A stretch of DNA of 64,000 bases from Salinisphaera hydrothermalis (GTDB taxonomy: Bacteria > Pseudomonadota > Gammaproteobacteria > Nevskiales > Salinisphaeraceae). Shown here in pieces: positions 17,349-25,492 of this stretch (the stretch's first letter is position 1; every line of letters begins with the position of its first letter). The translations under genes were made by a program, and so were the position numbers. The notes under the pieces are model-generated. The model made no database searches. It saw only the letters and a program-made list of their open reading frames with translations, and was not told the origin of the DNA. The DNA is taken from assembly GCF_040361195.1 (NCBI RefSeq), contig NZ_APNE01000021.1. One strand, written 5' to 3'.

Positions 17349-19038
17349 AGAACGCCGCCCGCCGATAACGCCGATAGCGCGGGAACCAGAAATTGCGCTC
17401 GACCGAGGCCTCGATCGCTTCGTCCGAGGACGACAACGCCACGCCGTCTTTCTGTGCCTGCTTGGCCACGGCAAACGCGATCGCCTTGGATAAGTCGCGC
17501 ACGTCCGACAACGCGGGCAGCAGCGCGCCGGTATCCGAATGCGCCAGCGGGGAATTTTCGGCCAGCGCGCGCGAAGCTGCCATGAGCATCTCGTCGGTGA
17601 CCTTCGAGGCATTCGCGGCGATCACGCCCAGGCCGACACCGGGGAAAATATAGGCGTTGTTGCACTGGGCGATCGGGATCTTGCGGCCGTTGATCTCGAC
17701 GTCGTCGAACGGGCTGCCGGTGGCCACCAGCGCATCGCCGTCGGTCCAGGTGAGGATTTCTTCCGGCGTGGCTTCCACGCGCGACGTCGGGTTCGACAAC
17801 GGCATCACGAACGGATGCTTGCACTGGCTGTGCATCTGCTTGATGACTTTTTCGGAGAACAGCCCGCGCTGGCCGGATACGCCGATCAGCACCGTCGGCT
17901 CGGCATTCTCCACCGTGGTCATCAAGGCCTCGTCGCCGAGATCACCCGACCAGTCCGACAGGTCGCTTTTCTTCTGCGCCAACTTCTGCTGGAAGTCGTA
18001 GAGATTATCCATGTCGTCGGTCAGCAAACCGGCTTTGTCGATCATGAAGATACGCTGGCGTGCTTCTTCGTCCGACAGGCCTTCGTCGGTCATGGCCACG
18101 ATGATCTGCTCGGCAATGCCACAACCGGCGGAGCCGGCGCCGACGAACACAATGCGCTGGTCCGAGACCTTCTCTTTCTTGGCCTTGCACGCCGCGAGCA
18201 GCGAGCCGACACAGATGGACGCGGTGCCCTGGATATCGTCGTTGAAGCAGCAGATCTGATCGCGATAGCGCTTGAGTAGCGGGTTCGCGTTGGTCTGGGC
18301 GAAATCCTCGAACTGCAGCAGCACTTTCGGCCAGCGCCGCTTGACGGCCTGGACGAACAGATCCACGAACTCGGCGTAGGCCTCGTCCGAGATCCGCTCG
18401 TGGCGCCACCCCATGTACATCGGATCGTCGAGCAGCTGCTGGTTGTTGGTACCCACATCCAGCACGACCGGCAGCGTATAGGCCGGCGACACGCCACCGC
18501 AGGCCGTGTATAGCGACAGTTTGCCGATCGGGATGCCCATGCCGCCGATGCCCTGGTCGCCCAGGCCCAGGATGCGCTCGCCGTCGGTGACCACGATCAC
18601 GCGGACATTGTCCTTGGTGGCGGAGCGCAGCATGTCGTCCATGCGATGCCGGTCGGGGTACGAGATGAACAACCCGCGGTGGTTGCGATAAATCTCGGAG
18701 AACTGCTCGCAGGCCTCGCCGACGGTCGGCGTATAGATGATCGGCATCATCTCTTCCAGATGCTCTTCAAGCAGCCGGAAGAACATGGTTTCGTTGTCGT
18801 CCTGAATGCCGCGCAGATAGATGTGCTTGTCGAGCGCGGTATCGCAGGCCTTGTACTGCTTGTACGCGCGCTCGACCTGTTCCTCGATGGATTCGACGTT
18901 CTGTGGCAGCAGACCGATCAGGTTGAAATCCACCCGCTCATCGGCGGAAAAAGCACTGCCCTTGTTGAGAAGCGGCATCTCGAGCAGCGTCGGGCCCGCA
19001 TACGGGATATAAAGCGGACGTTTTTCGCGATCGGTCAT
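17347..19038 (-). CDS. maeA: NAD-dependent malic enzyme
   Basis: Oxidatively decarboxylates malate to pyruvate with NAD (ScfA/MaeA type). The 563-residue protein has the malic-enzyme tyrosine region (YTPTVGEACEQFSEIYR), the metal site CFNDDIQGTA, and the nucleotide site VFVGAGSAGCGIAEQI. The C-terminus NFWFPRYRRYRRAAF resembles that of E. coli SfcA, so the gene is essentially full length. The TAG stop overlaps the last bases of the element remnant. I choose the ATG at 19038 (MTDREKRP); no strong ribosome site is visible. Confidence 0.95.
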   Translation of the reverse strand: MTDREKRPLYIPYAGPTLLEMPLLNKGSAFSADERVDFNLIGLLPQNVESIEEQVERAYKQYKACDTALDKHIYLRGIQDDNETMFFRLLEEHLEEMMPIIYTPTVGEACEQFSEIYRNHRGLFISYPDRHRMDDMLRSATKDNVRVIVVTDGERILGLGDQGIGGMGIPIGKLSLYTACGGVSPAYTLPVVLDVGTNNQQLLDDPMYMGWRHERISDEAYAEFVDLFVQAVKRRWPKVLLQFEDFAQTNANPLLKRYRDQICCFNDDIQGTASICVGSLLAACKAKKEKVSDQRIVFVGAGSAGCGIAEQIIVAMTDEGLSDEEARQRIFMIDKAGLLTDDMDNLYDFQQKLAQKKSDLSDWSGDLGDEALMTTVENAEPTVLIGVSGQRGLFSEKVIKQMHSQCKHPFVMPLSNPTSRVEATPEEILTWTDGDALVATGSPFDDVEINGRKIPIAQCNNAYIFPGVGLGVIAANASKVTDEMLMAASRALAENSPLAHSDTGALLPALSDVRDLSKAIAFAVAKQAQKDGVALSSSDEAIEASVERNFWFPRYRRYRRAAF

Positions 19039-19237
19039 GACGTGGCGTGCGGGCAGCAATGAATGGGGTGCCTAGCATAACCTCTCTGCCCGCCATGGCC
19101 ACCCGACAGATTACCGAGATCGCACGCGGTCACGCTTCCGGGCGGCGTCACGTCCCGGTTCATATCGCCGACAGCGACCAGCGGCGAATATCGACAGCTC
19201 GTACAATGCGGCGCGCGGCCCGCCAAGAGCTTCGTTC

Positions 19238-21010
19238 ATGCCCGTTCATGCCCTGATCACGCTGGCTGTATTGACGACGGTTCTGATCACCCTCGCCGCG
19301 ACCGCGCTCGGTGCCGATCTGGTCCTCATGGCGGGACTGGTCGTGCTGCTCGTTTGCGACGTGGTGACGCCGGCCCAGGCGCTATCGGGCTTCGCCAACC
19401 CCGGGGTCGTGACCATCGCTGCCCTGTATATCGTGGTTGCCGGGCTGCGCGATACAGGGGCCACCGAGCTGCTGATCGGCCGCGTTCTGGGCCGGCCGCG
19501 CTCGATTCGCCAGGCGCAGGCCCGCGTCATGCTGCCGACCACCGTCATGAGCGCGTTTCTCAACAATACGCCGGTGGTGGCCGCGCTGATTCCCGTGATC
19601 AGGGATTGGGCACGCAAGTATCGCCTGCCGGTATCGCAGCTGCTCATGCCGCTGAGTTTCGCCGCCATTCTCGGCGGCACCTGCACGCTGATCGGCACCA
19701 GCACCAACCTCGTGATCGATTCGTTGCTGGTCCGCCGTACCGGCCACGGACTGGGCATGTTCGAGCTGGCGTGGATCGGCCTGCCGATCGCCCTCGCCGG
19801 CCTGGCCCTGATCATCGGCGCCGGCCGCTGGCTGATCCCCGACCGACGGACACCCGCCGCTCAGCTCGACAACCCGCGCGAATACAGCGTGGAGATGATC
19901 GTCGCCGCCGACGGGCCGCTGCCGGGCCAGACCATCGAGCAGGCCGGGCTGCGTCATTTGCCCGGCATGTTCCTGGCCGAGATCGAGCGCGACGGCGCGT
20001 TGCTGCCCGCCGTTTCACCACGCCAGCCACTAGCTGCCGATGATCGGCTGGTATTCGTCGGCATCGTCGATTCGGTGGTCGATCTGCAGCGGATTCGCGG
20101 CCTGCGGCCGGCCACAGAACAAATCTTCAAGCTCGACAGCCCGCGGCGGGCCCGCGTGTTGATCGAAGCGGTCGTATCGCCGAGCTGTCCCCTCGCCGGC
20201 CGCAGCATTCGCGACGGCGGGTTTCGTACCCGCTACAACGCAGTGGTCCTGGCTGTGGCGCGCGACGGCGAACGCGTGCGGGCCAAGATCGGCGATATCG
20301 TGCTGCGTCCCGGCGATACGCTGTTGCTGGAAGCACGCCCGGCATTCGTGGCGCAGCAACGTCATTCACGCGACTTCTTTCTGGTGAGCCAGATCGAAGA
20401 CTCGCAACCGCCACAGCACCAGAAAGCCACCATCGCGCTGGCGATACTCGCAGCACTCGTGCTCAGCGTGGCCTTGGGTGTGATCGATATTCTGCAAGCC
20501 TCACTGCTTGGCGCCGGCGCGATTCTGTTGTCGCGCTGCAGTACGCCGGAAGCCGCCCGGCGGGCCATCGACTGGCCGTTACTGGTCGCGATCGGTGCGG
20601 CGATCGGTATCGGCGAGGCGGTACAGAACACCGGGCTCGCGGCCGGGCTGGCCGAGGCTCTGACCACACTGGCCGGTCCGGGTCTGCACGCCGCATTGAT
20701 CGCGCTATTCGTGACCACCGTCATGATCAGCGCGGTGATCACCAACAACGCGGCGGCCGTCATCGTATTCCCGGTCGCGGCGTCGCTGGCGCACGATGCC
20801 GGCGCGAGCATCTGGCCCTATGCGATCACGGTCATCATCGGCGCGTCTGCGAGTTTTCTCACGCCGATTGGCTACCAGACCAACCTGATGGTGTACGGCC
20901 CGGGCGGCTATCGTTTTACCGACTTCCTGCGGCTCGGCGGGCCGTTAACGCTGCTGATCGGCGCACTCACGGTCACGCTGGTGCCGCTGATCTGGCCGCC
21001 CGGGGTCTGA
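19238..21010 (+). CDS. SLC13-family permease with two RCK_C (TrkA-C) domains
   Basis: A 590-residue inner-membrane carrier of the divalent-anion/Na+ symporter type. Membrane halves (about 1-205 and 400-590) carry the paired family motifs SAFLNNTPVVAALIPV and SAVITNNAAAVIVFPV, plus TCTLIGTSTNLVIDSLL and SFLTPIGYQTNLMVYGPGGY. Two cytoplasmic RCK_C domains lie between (about 215-290 and 305-385). Relatives are annotated as sulfate, thiosulfate or dicarboxylate transporters. It diverges from maeA, which could suit a C4-dicarboxylate role, but the substrate is not determined. Confidence 0.9.
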   Translation: MPVHALITLAVLTTVLITLAATALGADLVLMAGLVVLLVCDVVTPAQALSGFANPGVVTIAALYIVVAGLRDTGATELLIGRVLGRPRSIRQAQARVMLPTTVMSAFLNNTPVVAALIPVIRDWARKYRLPVSQLLMPLSFAAILGGTCTLIGTSTNLVIDSLLVRRTGHGLGMFELAWIGLPIALAGLALIIGAGRWLIPDRRTPAAQLDNPREYSVEMIVAADGPLPGQTIEQAGLRHLPGMFLAEIERDGALLPAVSPRQPLAADDRLVFVGIVDSVVDLQRIRGLRPATEQIFKLDSPRRARVLIEAVVSPSCPLAGRSIRDGGFRTRYNAVVLAVARDGERVRAKIGDIVLRPGDTLLLEARPAFVAQQRHSRDFFLVSQIEDSQPPQHQKATIALAILAALVLSVALGVIDILQASLLGAGAILLSRCSTPEAARRAIDWPLLVAIGAAIGIGEAVQNTGLAAGLAEALTTLAGPGLHAALIALFVTTVMISAVITNNAAAVIVFPVAASLAHDAGASIWPYAITVIIGASASFLTPIGYQTNLMVYGPGGYRFTDFLRLGGPLTLLIGALTVTLVPLIWPPGV

Positions 21011-21260
21011 GCGTGGGTTTTAAAAACCGTGTTTAGCGGCGTTTATCCGCAGATTGCACCGAGTGAGAAGATGGACCGCGGTGCCATGGTTTACCGAATG
21101 CGCCAAGGCCCGGCGCGCTGTGTCTGTATGTCAGTCCCGTTGTGCGGCGACGGTAAGGCGTGGTGTCGGCGGGTGTCCGGCGCGCAGCGCCGGTGCGGCC
21201 AGCCTGTTTGAGCATCGCCCAAGCGATGCGCCATTGTCATCGACCTAGTGGGCGCATCCC

Positions 21261-21288
21261 GCCGGTTCACGCGTCGCCGTGAACCGGC
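21261..21288. repeat. strong 11-bp hairpin downstream of the SLC13 gene
   Basis: Perfect arms GCCGGTTCACG / CGTGAACCGGC with a 6-base loop. There is no T-run on either side, so it is not a standard intrinsic terminator. It may be an mRNA 3'-end stabiliser or part of a small RNA. Confidence 0.55.
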
Positions 21289-21346
21289 GAAGCCGGCGCC
21301 GCGCCGGGAGCTCTTCTCTTGATTACATCTGCCGAGCAAGCAAAGT

Positions 21347-21366
21347 GACTCGCGCTGCAGCGCGAA
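21347..21366. repeat. 20-bp palindromic dispersed repeat, copy 2
   Basis: Exact second copy of the sequence at 8346-8365. Here it sits inside a 12-bp inverted repeat (21331-21342 / 21407-21418), giving an 88-base stem-loop-like unit. No open reading frame is associated. Confidence 0.65.
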
Positions 21367-21671
21367 ACCAAAGGCCAGCGAAGACGCGCGGGTGACGCTC
21401 TCCGAATGCTTGCTCGGCGTTGCCGAGCCGACGCAATGTTATTCGCGTCCCCCATGCTCGGCGCATCAGGGGCGGCAGGACACCATGGCCCCGGTAATCC
21501 GCGAAAAAGCTAAAAAGCGCGCGGGACGTCCGCGCATATGCCGCATTCGGCCGTGATCGCGGCTATTCCGTTCACAGGCCCTAATAATTTGCGAAATCCG
21601 CGGGTAGTTCCGGACTCGAACGAGCCGGGCTGGCCGGGCCCGGGGCGTCAATGCCCGGGCCCGGGGATACA

Positions 21672-23336
21672 TCAGCGCTGGCTGTTCTGCCAGTCGGCCG
21701 CCGTGTACCAGGGTCGGTCCTCGACGACCGGCGTCCGACCGCGCACGGCATCGGCGATCTTTTCCGCCATCATGATGGTCGGCGCATTGAGATTGCCAGT
21801 GGTGATGCGCGGCATGATCGAGGCATCCACCACGCGCAGCGAGTCGATACCATGCACCCGGCCCTCGCCGTCGACGACCGCCTCGTCGTGCGTGCCCATC
21901 GCGCAGGTGCCCGACGGATGATAGGCGGACTCGCCCATCTGCCGCACCCAGGCGTCGATCTCATCGTCGGATTGGGCGTCCGGCCCCGGGCCGAGCTCCT
22001 TGCCGCGATAGCGGTCGAACGGCGACTGCGCGATGATCTCGCGCGTCAGTCGAACCGAATCGCGCATTTCGCGCCGGTCGCGCTCGGTCGCCATGTAGTT
22101 GAACACGATCTTGGGCGCGGCTTTGTAGAACGACGAGGCCAGGCGCACTTCACCGCGCGATTCCGGCCGCATCGGGCCCACGTGCGCCTGAAAACCGTGA
22201 CAGGTGGCCTTGGCGCTGCCGTCGTAGGACACGGCCATGGGCAGGAAATGGTACTGGATGTTCGGGTATTCCACGCCCGGCTCACTGCGGATGAAACCAC
22301 CAGACTCGAAGTGGTTGGTCGCCCCGAGCCCCTTGCGGGTAAGCATCCACTCGGCGCCGATCTTGCCCATGGCCGCTTTGTTCTGGGCCGAGTACAGCGT
22401 GATCGGTTCCTTGCATTCGTACTGGACGTAGACTTCCAGGTGGTCCTGCAGGTTCTGGCCGACGTTCGGGTTTTCGTGCACCGGGGTAATGCCGTGTTCG
22501 CGCAACTGGTCGCGCGGGCCGATGCCCGACAGCATCAACAGCTGCGGCGAATTGATCGCACCGGCACACAGCAGCACCTCGCGCTCGGCCTCGACCTTGG
22601 AACGCGTCCCCAGATGATCGACCTCGATGCCGACGGCTTTCTTGCCGTCCATCAGGATCTTGCGCGTGTAGGTGCGCGTCATCACGGTCAGGTTCGAACG
22701 CCGCATGGCGCCGCCGCGCAGATAGGCGTTGGCCGTGGACCAGCGCACGCCATCCTTGGTGGTCATGAACATCGGGCCCACGCCTTCCTGCTGGAAGCCG
22801 TTCATGTCCGGCGTATAGGGGTAGCCCGCCTGCATGCCCGACTCGATGAAGGCGTGATATAGCGGATTACGGCCCGGCCCCGTGGTTACATGCAGCGGGC
22901 CGCCCCCGCCGTGGTACTCGTTCTCGCCCTGGTCGAAGTCCTCGGCCTTGCGGAAATAGCCGAGCACGTTCTTGTAACGCCAGTCGTCGAGGCCGAAGTC
23001 CTGGGCCCAATTCTCGAAGTCCATGGCGTTGCCGCGGACATAGGCCATGCCGTTGATCGACGACGAACCGCCCAGCACCCGCCCGCGCGGGCAGTGCATC
23101 ACGCGGTTGTCCATATAAGGATCGGCTTCGGTGTGGTAATTCCAGCTGTAGGTATCGCCGTTCATCGGATAAGCGAACGCCGACGGCATATGGATGAAAA
23201 TGGAGTAGTCCATCGGACCGGCCTCGACCAGCAGCACCGAGACATCCTTGTCCTCGGTGAGCCGATGGGCCATGACCGCGCCGGCCGAGCCGGCGCCAAC
23301 GATGACGTAATCGTACTTCTTCTTCGGATTGCTCAT
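21672..23336 (-). CDS. betA: choline dehydrogenase (GMC flavoprotein)
   Basis: Oxidises choline to betaine aldehyde at the membrane, the first step to the osmoprotectant glycine betaine. The 554-residue protein (E. coli 556) has the FAD dinucleotide motif VIVGAGSAGAVMA, the GMC signature GGSSSINGMAYVRGNAMDFENWA, and the C-terminal active-site histidine region SAYHPSGTCAMG. The ATG at 23336 follows GAGGGGAAG; an upstream extension is unlikely. It overlaps or abuts betB in the same direction (betB stop at 23356). No betI repressor or choline transporter is adjacent. Confidence 0.95.
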   Translation of the reverse strand: MSNPKKKYDYVIVGAGSAGAVMAHRLTEDKDVSVLLVEAGPMDYSIFIHMPSAFAYPMNGDTYSWNYHTEADPYMDNRVMHCPRGRVLGGSSSINGMAYVRGNAMDFENWAQDFGLDDWRYKNVLGYFRKAEDFDQGENEYHGGGGPLHVTTGPGRNPLYHAFIESGMQAGYPYTPDMNGFQQEGVGPMFMTTKDGVRWSTANAYLRGGAMRRSNLTVMTRTYTRKILMDGKKAVGIEVDHLGTRSKVEAEREVLLCAGAINSPQLLMLSGIGPRDQLREHGITPVHENPNVGQNLQDHLEVYVQYECKEPITLYSAQNKAAMGKIGAEWMLTRKGLGATNHFESGGFIRSEPGVEYPNIQYHFLPMAVSYDGSAKATCHGFQAHVGPMRPESRGEVRLASSFYKAAPKIVFNYMATERDRREMRDSVRLTREIIAQSPFDRYRGKELGPGPDAQSDDEIDAWVRQMGESAYHPSGTCAMGTHDEAVVDGEGRVHGIDSLRVVDASIMPRITTGNLNAPTIMMAEKIADAVRGRTPVVEDRPWYTAADWQNSQR

Positions 23337-23355
23337 ACGCTTCCCCTCGTTCGAA

Positions 23356-24822
23356 TCAGTACGGCGCGTCGATGGCACCGCGGGCAACGAACACGCTCTT
23401 GATCCGCACGTAATGCTCGAGCGCGCGTCGGCTGTTCTCCTTGCCGATGCCGGAGCCCTTGATACCGCCGAACGGCATCTCGATCGGCGTGATGTTGTAG
23501 TGGTTGATCCAGCAGATGCCGGCTTCCAGCTCGCCGATCACGCGATGCGCGCGTTCGAGGTCGCGTGTGAACACGCCGGCCGCGAGACCGAACTCGGTGT
23601 TGTTCGCGCGCTCGATCACCTCGGCTTCGTCCGTGAACGACAGCACCGACATCACGGGGCCGAAGATCTCTTCGTTGACGATCTTCATATCGTCGGTACA
23701 GGCATCGAACACCGTGGGCTGGATGAACACGCCGTGATCACAGCCGTCGACGGCCACTTGCTCGCCGCCGATCACCAGCTTCGCGCCGCCCGATTTGCCG
23801 GCCTCGATATAGTCGAGCACGATCTGGCCGTGCTCGGGGCTGATCATCGGGCCCACATCCGTATCGGCATCGGCCGGGTTGCCGATCTTGAGTTTCTCGA
23901 CGCGGGCGACGAGTTTTTCCAGGAACGCTTCGCGCACCGACTCGTGCACGAATACGCGCGTACCGTTGGTGCAGATTTCGCCCTGGGTAAAGAAGTTGGC
24001 GAGCAACGCGCCCGACACCGCGTTATCCAGATCCGCGTCGTCGAAGATCACCAGCGGCGACTTGCCGCCGAGCTCCAGCGACACCGTCTTGAGCGTCGAC
24101 GCGGCATCGGCCATGACTTTCTTGCCGGTATCGGCACCGCCGGTGAGCGAGATTTTGTCGATGCCGGCATGATGCGACAGCGCCTGCCCGGCATCGCCGA
24201 AACCCTGAACAATGTTGAGCACACCGTCCGGCAGACCCGCTTCCTTGGCCAACTCGGCCAGGCGCAGGGCCGACAACGGCGTCAGCTCGGAGGGTTTGAA
24301 CACCACCGTGTTGCCAGCGGCCAATGCCGGTGCGGACTTCCAGCAGGCGATCTGCAACGGATAGTTCCAGGCGCCGATCGCGCCGACCACGCCGAGCGGT
24401 TCCGGCCGGGTATAGAAGAAGCCGCCGTCGACTTCCTGATATTCGCCCTGGATGGAACTGGCCTGCCCGGCGAAGTATTCGAGGCAATCGGCCCCGGAAT
24501 CGACGTCGGCTTCCGGCGTTTCGGCAATCGGCTTGCCGCCGTCGAGCATTTCCAGGCGGGCCAGCTCATCGCGGTGCTCACGCAGCAGTTGCGACAGCCG
24601 ATGCAGGATACGGCCGCGCTCGACGCCACTCATCTCCTTCCAGGGCCCGAGCGCGGCACGCGCAGCCGCCACGGCCGCGTCGATATCGGCTTCACCGGCC
24701 TTGGACACCTGGGCCAGCAACTCGCCGGTCGCCGGATTCACCGTGTCAAAGAACTCGCCCGATTTCGCCGCGACGTACGCGCCGTCGATCCAAAGCAGTT
24801 TCTGCTCGCTCGATGCTGTCAT
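23356..24822 (-). CDS. betB: betaine aldehyde dehydrogenase
   Basis: Converts betaine aldehyde to glycine betaine with NAD(P). The 488-residue protein has ALDH motifs WNYPLQIACWK, the glutamate motif LELGGKSP, and the catalytic cysteine in FFTQGEICTNGTR (family: GQVCTNGTRV). The C-terminal PFGGIKGSGIGKEN is present. Length equals that of E. coli BetB (490). First gene of a betB-betA operon with a 19-base gap. The promoter should be in the 24823-24900 segment; I did not find a BetI-like operator. Confidence 0.95.
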   Translation of the reverse strand: MTASSEQKLLWIDGAYVAAKSGEFFDTVNPATGELLAQVSKAGEADIDAAVAAARAALGPWKEMSGVERGRILHRLSQLLREHRDELARLEMLDGGKPIAETPEADVDSGADCLEYFAGQASSIQGEYQEVDGGFFYTRPEPLGVVGAIGAWNYPLQIACWKSAPALAAGNTVVFKPSELTPLSALRLAELAKEAGLPDGVLNIVQGFGDAGQALSHHAGIDKISLTGGADTGKKVMADAASTLKTVSLELGGKSPLVIFDDADLDNAVSGALLANFFTQGEICTNGTRVFVHESVREAFLEKLVARVEKLKIGNPADADTDVGPMISPEHGQIVLDYIEAGKSGGAKLVIGGEQVAVDGCDHGVFIQPTVFDACTDDMKIVNEEIFGPVMSVLSFTDEAEVIERANNTEFGLAAGVFTRDLERAHRVIGELEAGICWINHYNITPIEMPFGGIKGSGIGKENSRRALEHYVRIKSVFVARGAIDAPY

Positions 24823-25434
24823 ATCCCACCTGCCGTGCTATGGCTTCGGAAAACTGCCTAGTTTAGCACGCGGTTTTGACACCTCTTTTAACCCGGTGAA
24901 CGACTGCGGCCCGGGTTTTCAACATCGACCGGGGATAAGCCTGTGGACAAAACACGGGAGAACTCGCGAAACCGCCAGAGCATGAGAATCCAACCAGAGT
25001 GGACAAACAATAACCAACCCGAAACGCGCTCGAATCATCACTGCGAGCAGGCCGGCCCATAAGTCATCGCACTCAGCCCGGTTTTTACACACAGCCGTTG
25101 GGCAAGGCTGTGGATGAGCCGGTGATAACCATCTCGATCGCCCGCCATACGGGCGTTCCAGGCGTTTTGATCAAATCTTGCGCAGAAGCATGTTCCCATC
25201 GTGGCCATAGGCTGCAAACCCAATGCAGCATCCGAGGGTTCGCTACGGGCGGCGCGCCACGGCCTGCCTCGCAACGCGAGCACGCGCAGGTTCGCTCCGC
25301 ATGTTTTTCACAGACGCGCTGGACAAGCTTGTGCATAACTCTGTGGCCAAAAGCGCAATCGCCGTCGCGACGCGGCTTGCAGCAGACTGGTTAGAAACTG
25401 ACCAATGCCACGTGTCGCGCGCGTTTCAGCCATG
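24823..25434. other. gene-free interval with DnaA-box-like cluster
   Basis: About 610 bases without credible genes. They contain one perfect TTATNCACA match on the minus strand (25330-25338), three near matches in which one base differs from TTATNCACA (24942-24950 TGTGGACAA, 25083-25091 TTTTACACA, 25109-25117 TGTGGATGA), and TTTTTCACA at 25304-25312. Two stretches (about 25082-25130 and 25303-25350) resemble each other: CACA-box, CAAG, inverted box, TGTGG/GTG. Replication genes such as dnaA, dnaN or mnmG are absent, so origin function is not shown. Confidence 0.45.
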
Positions 25435-25466
25435 AAAAAACCCGTGACCGGTTGACCGGCCACGGG
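25435..25466 (-). terminator. rho-independent terminator of the mechanosensitive channel gene
   Basis: An 11-bp stem with one mismatch (25441-25451 with 25456-25466), loop TTGA, followed on the minus strand by six T's (the A-run at 25435-25440). It lies 26 bases after the channel gene's stop. Confidence 0.88.
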
Positions 25467-25492
25467 TTCGCGAAAGGCGTCGCGCCTTCCGA

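Larger units (their letters stand above)
21011..21671. other. gene-free interval rich in inverted repeats
   Basis: About 660 bases between the convergent SLC13 and betA genes without credible coding sequence. It holds a strong 11-bp hairpin (21261-21288), a 12-bp inverted repeat (GCCGAGCAAGCA at 21331-21342, TGCTTGCTCGGC at 21407-21418) enclosing the second copy of the 20-bp palindrome, an element-end-like sequence near 21571-21580 (ACAGGCCCTAAT), and duplicated CCGGGCCCGGGG blocks at 21637-21666. Confidence 0.5.

Noticed and set aside
21590..21660. Sequence resembling a tRNA T-arm (GTTCGAGTC on the minus strand)
   Set aside because: The flanking bases do not pair to form a T-stem, and no acceptor, anticodon arm or CCA is present.
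21651..22862. 403-residue open frame antisense to betA
   Set aside because: betA on the other strand has intact FAD and GMC motifs over the same bases.
23329..24861. 510-residue open frame antisense to betB
   Set aside because: betB has the ALDH catalytic motifs; the antisense frame is a shadow.
24823..25434. Calling this interval the chromosomal origin
   Set aside because: Neighbour genes are not origin-associated and no strong AT-rich unwinding region was seen. It is reported only as a DnaA-box-like cluster.
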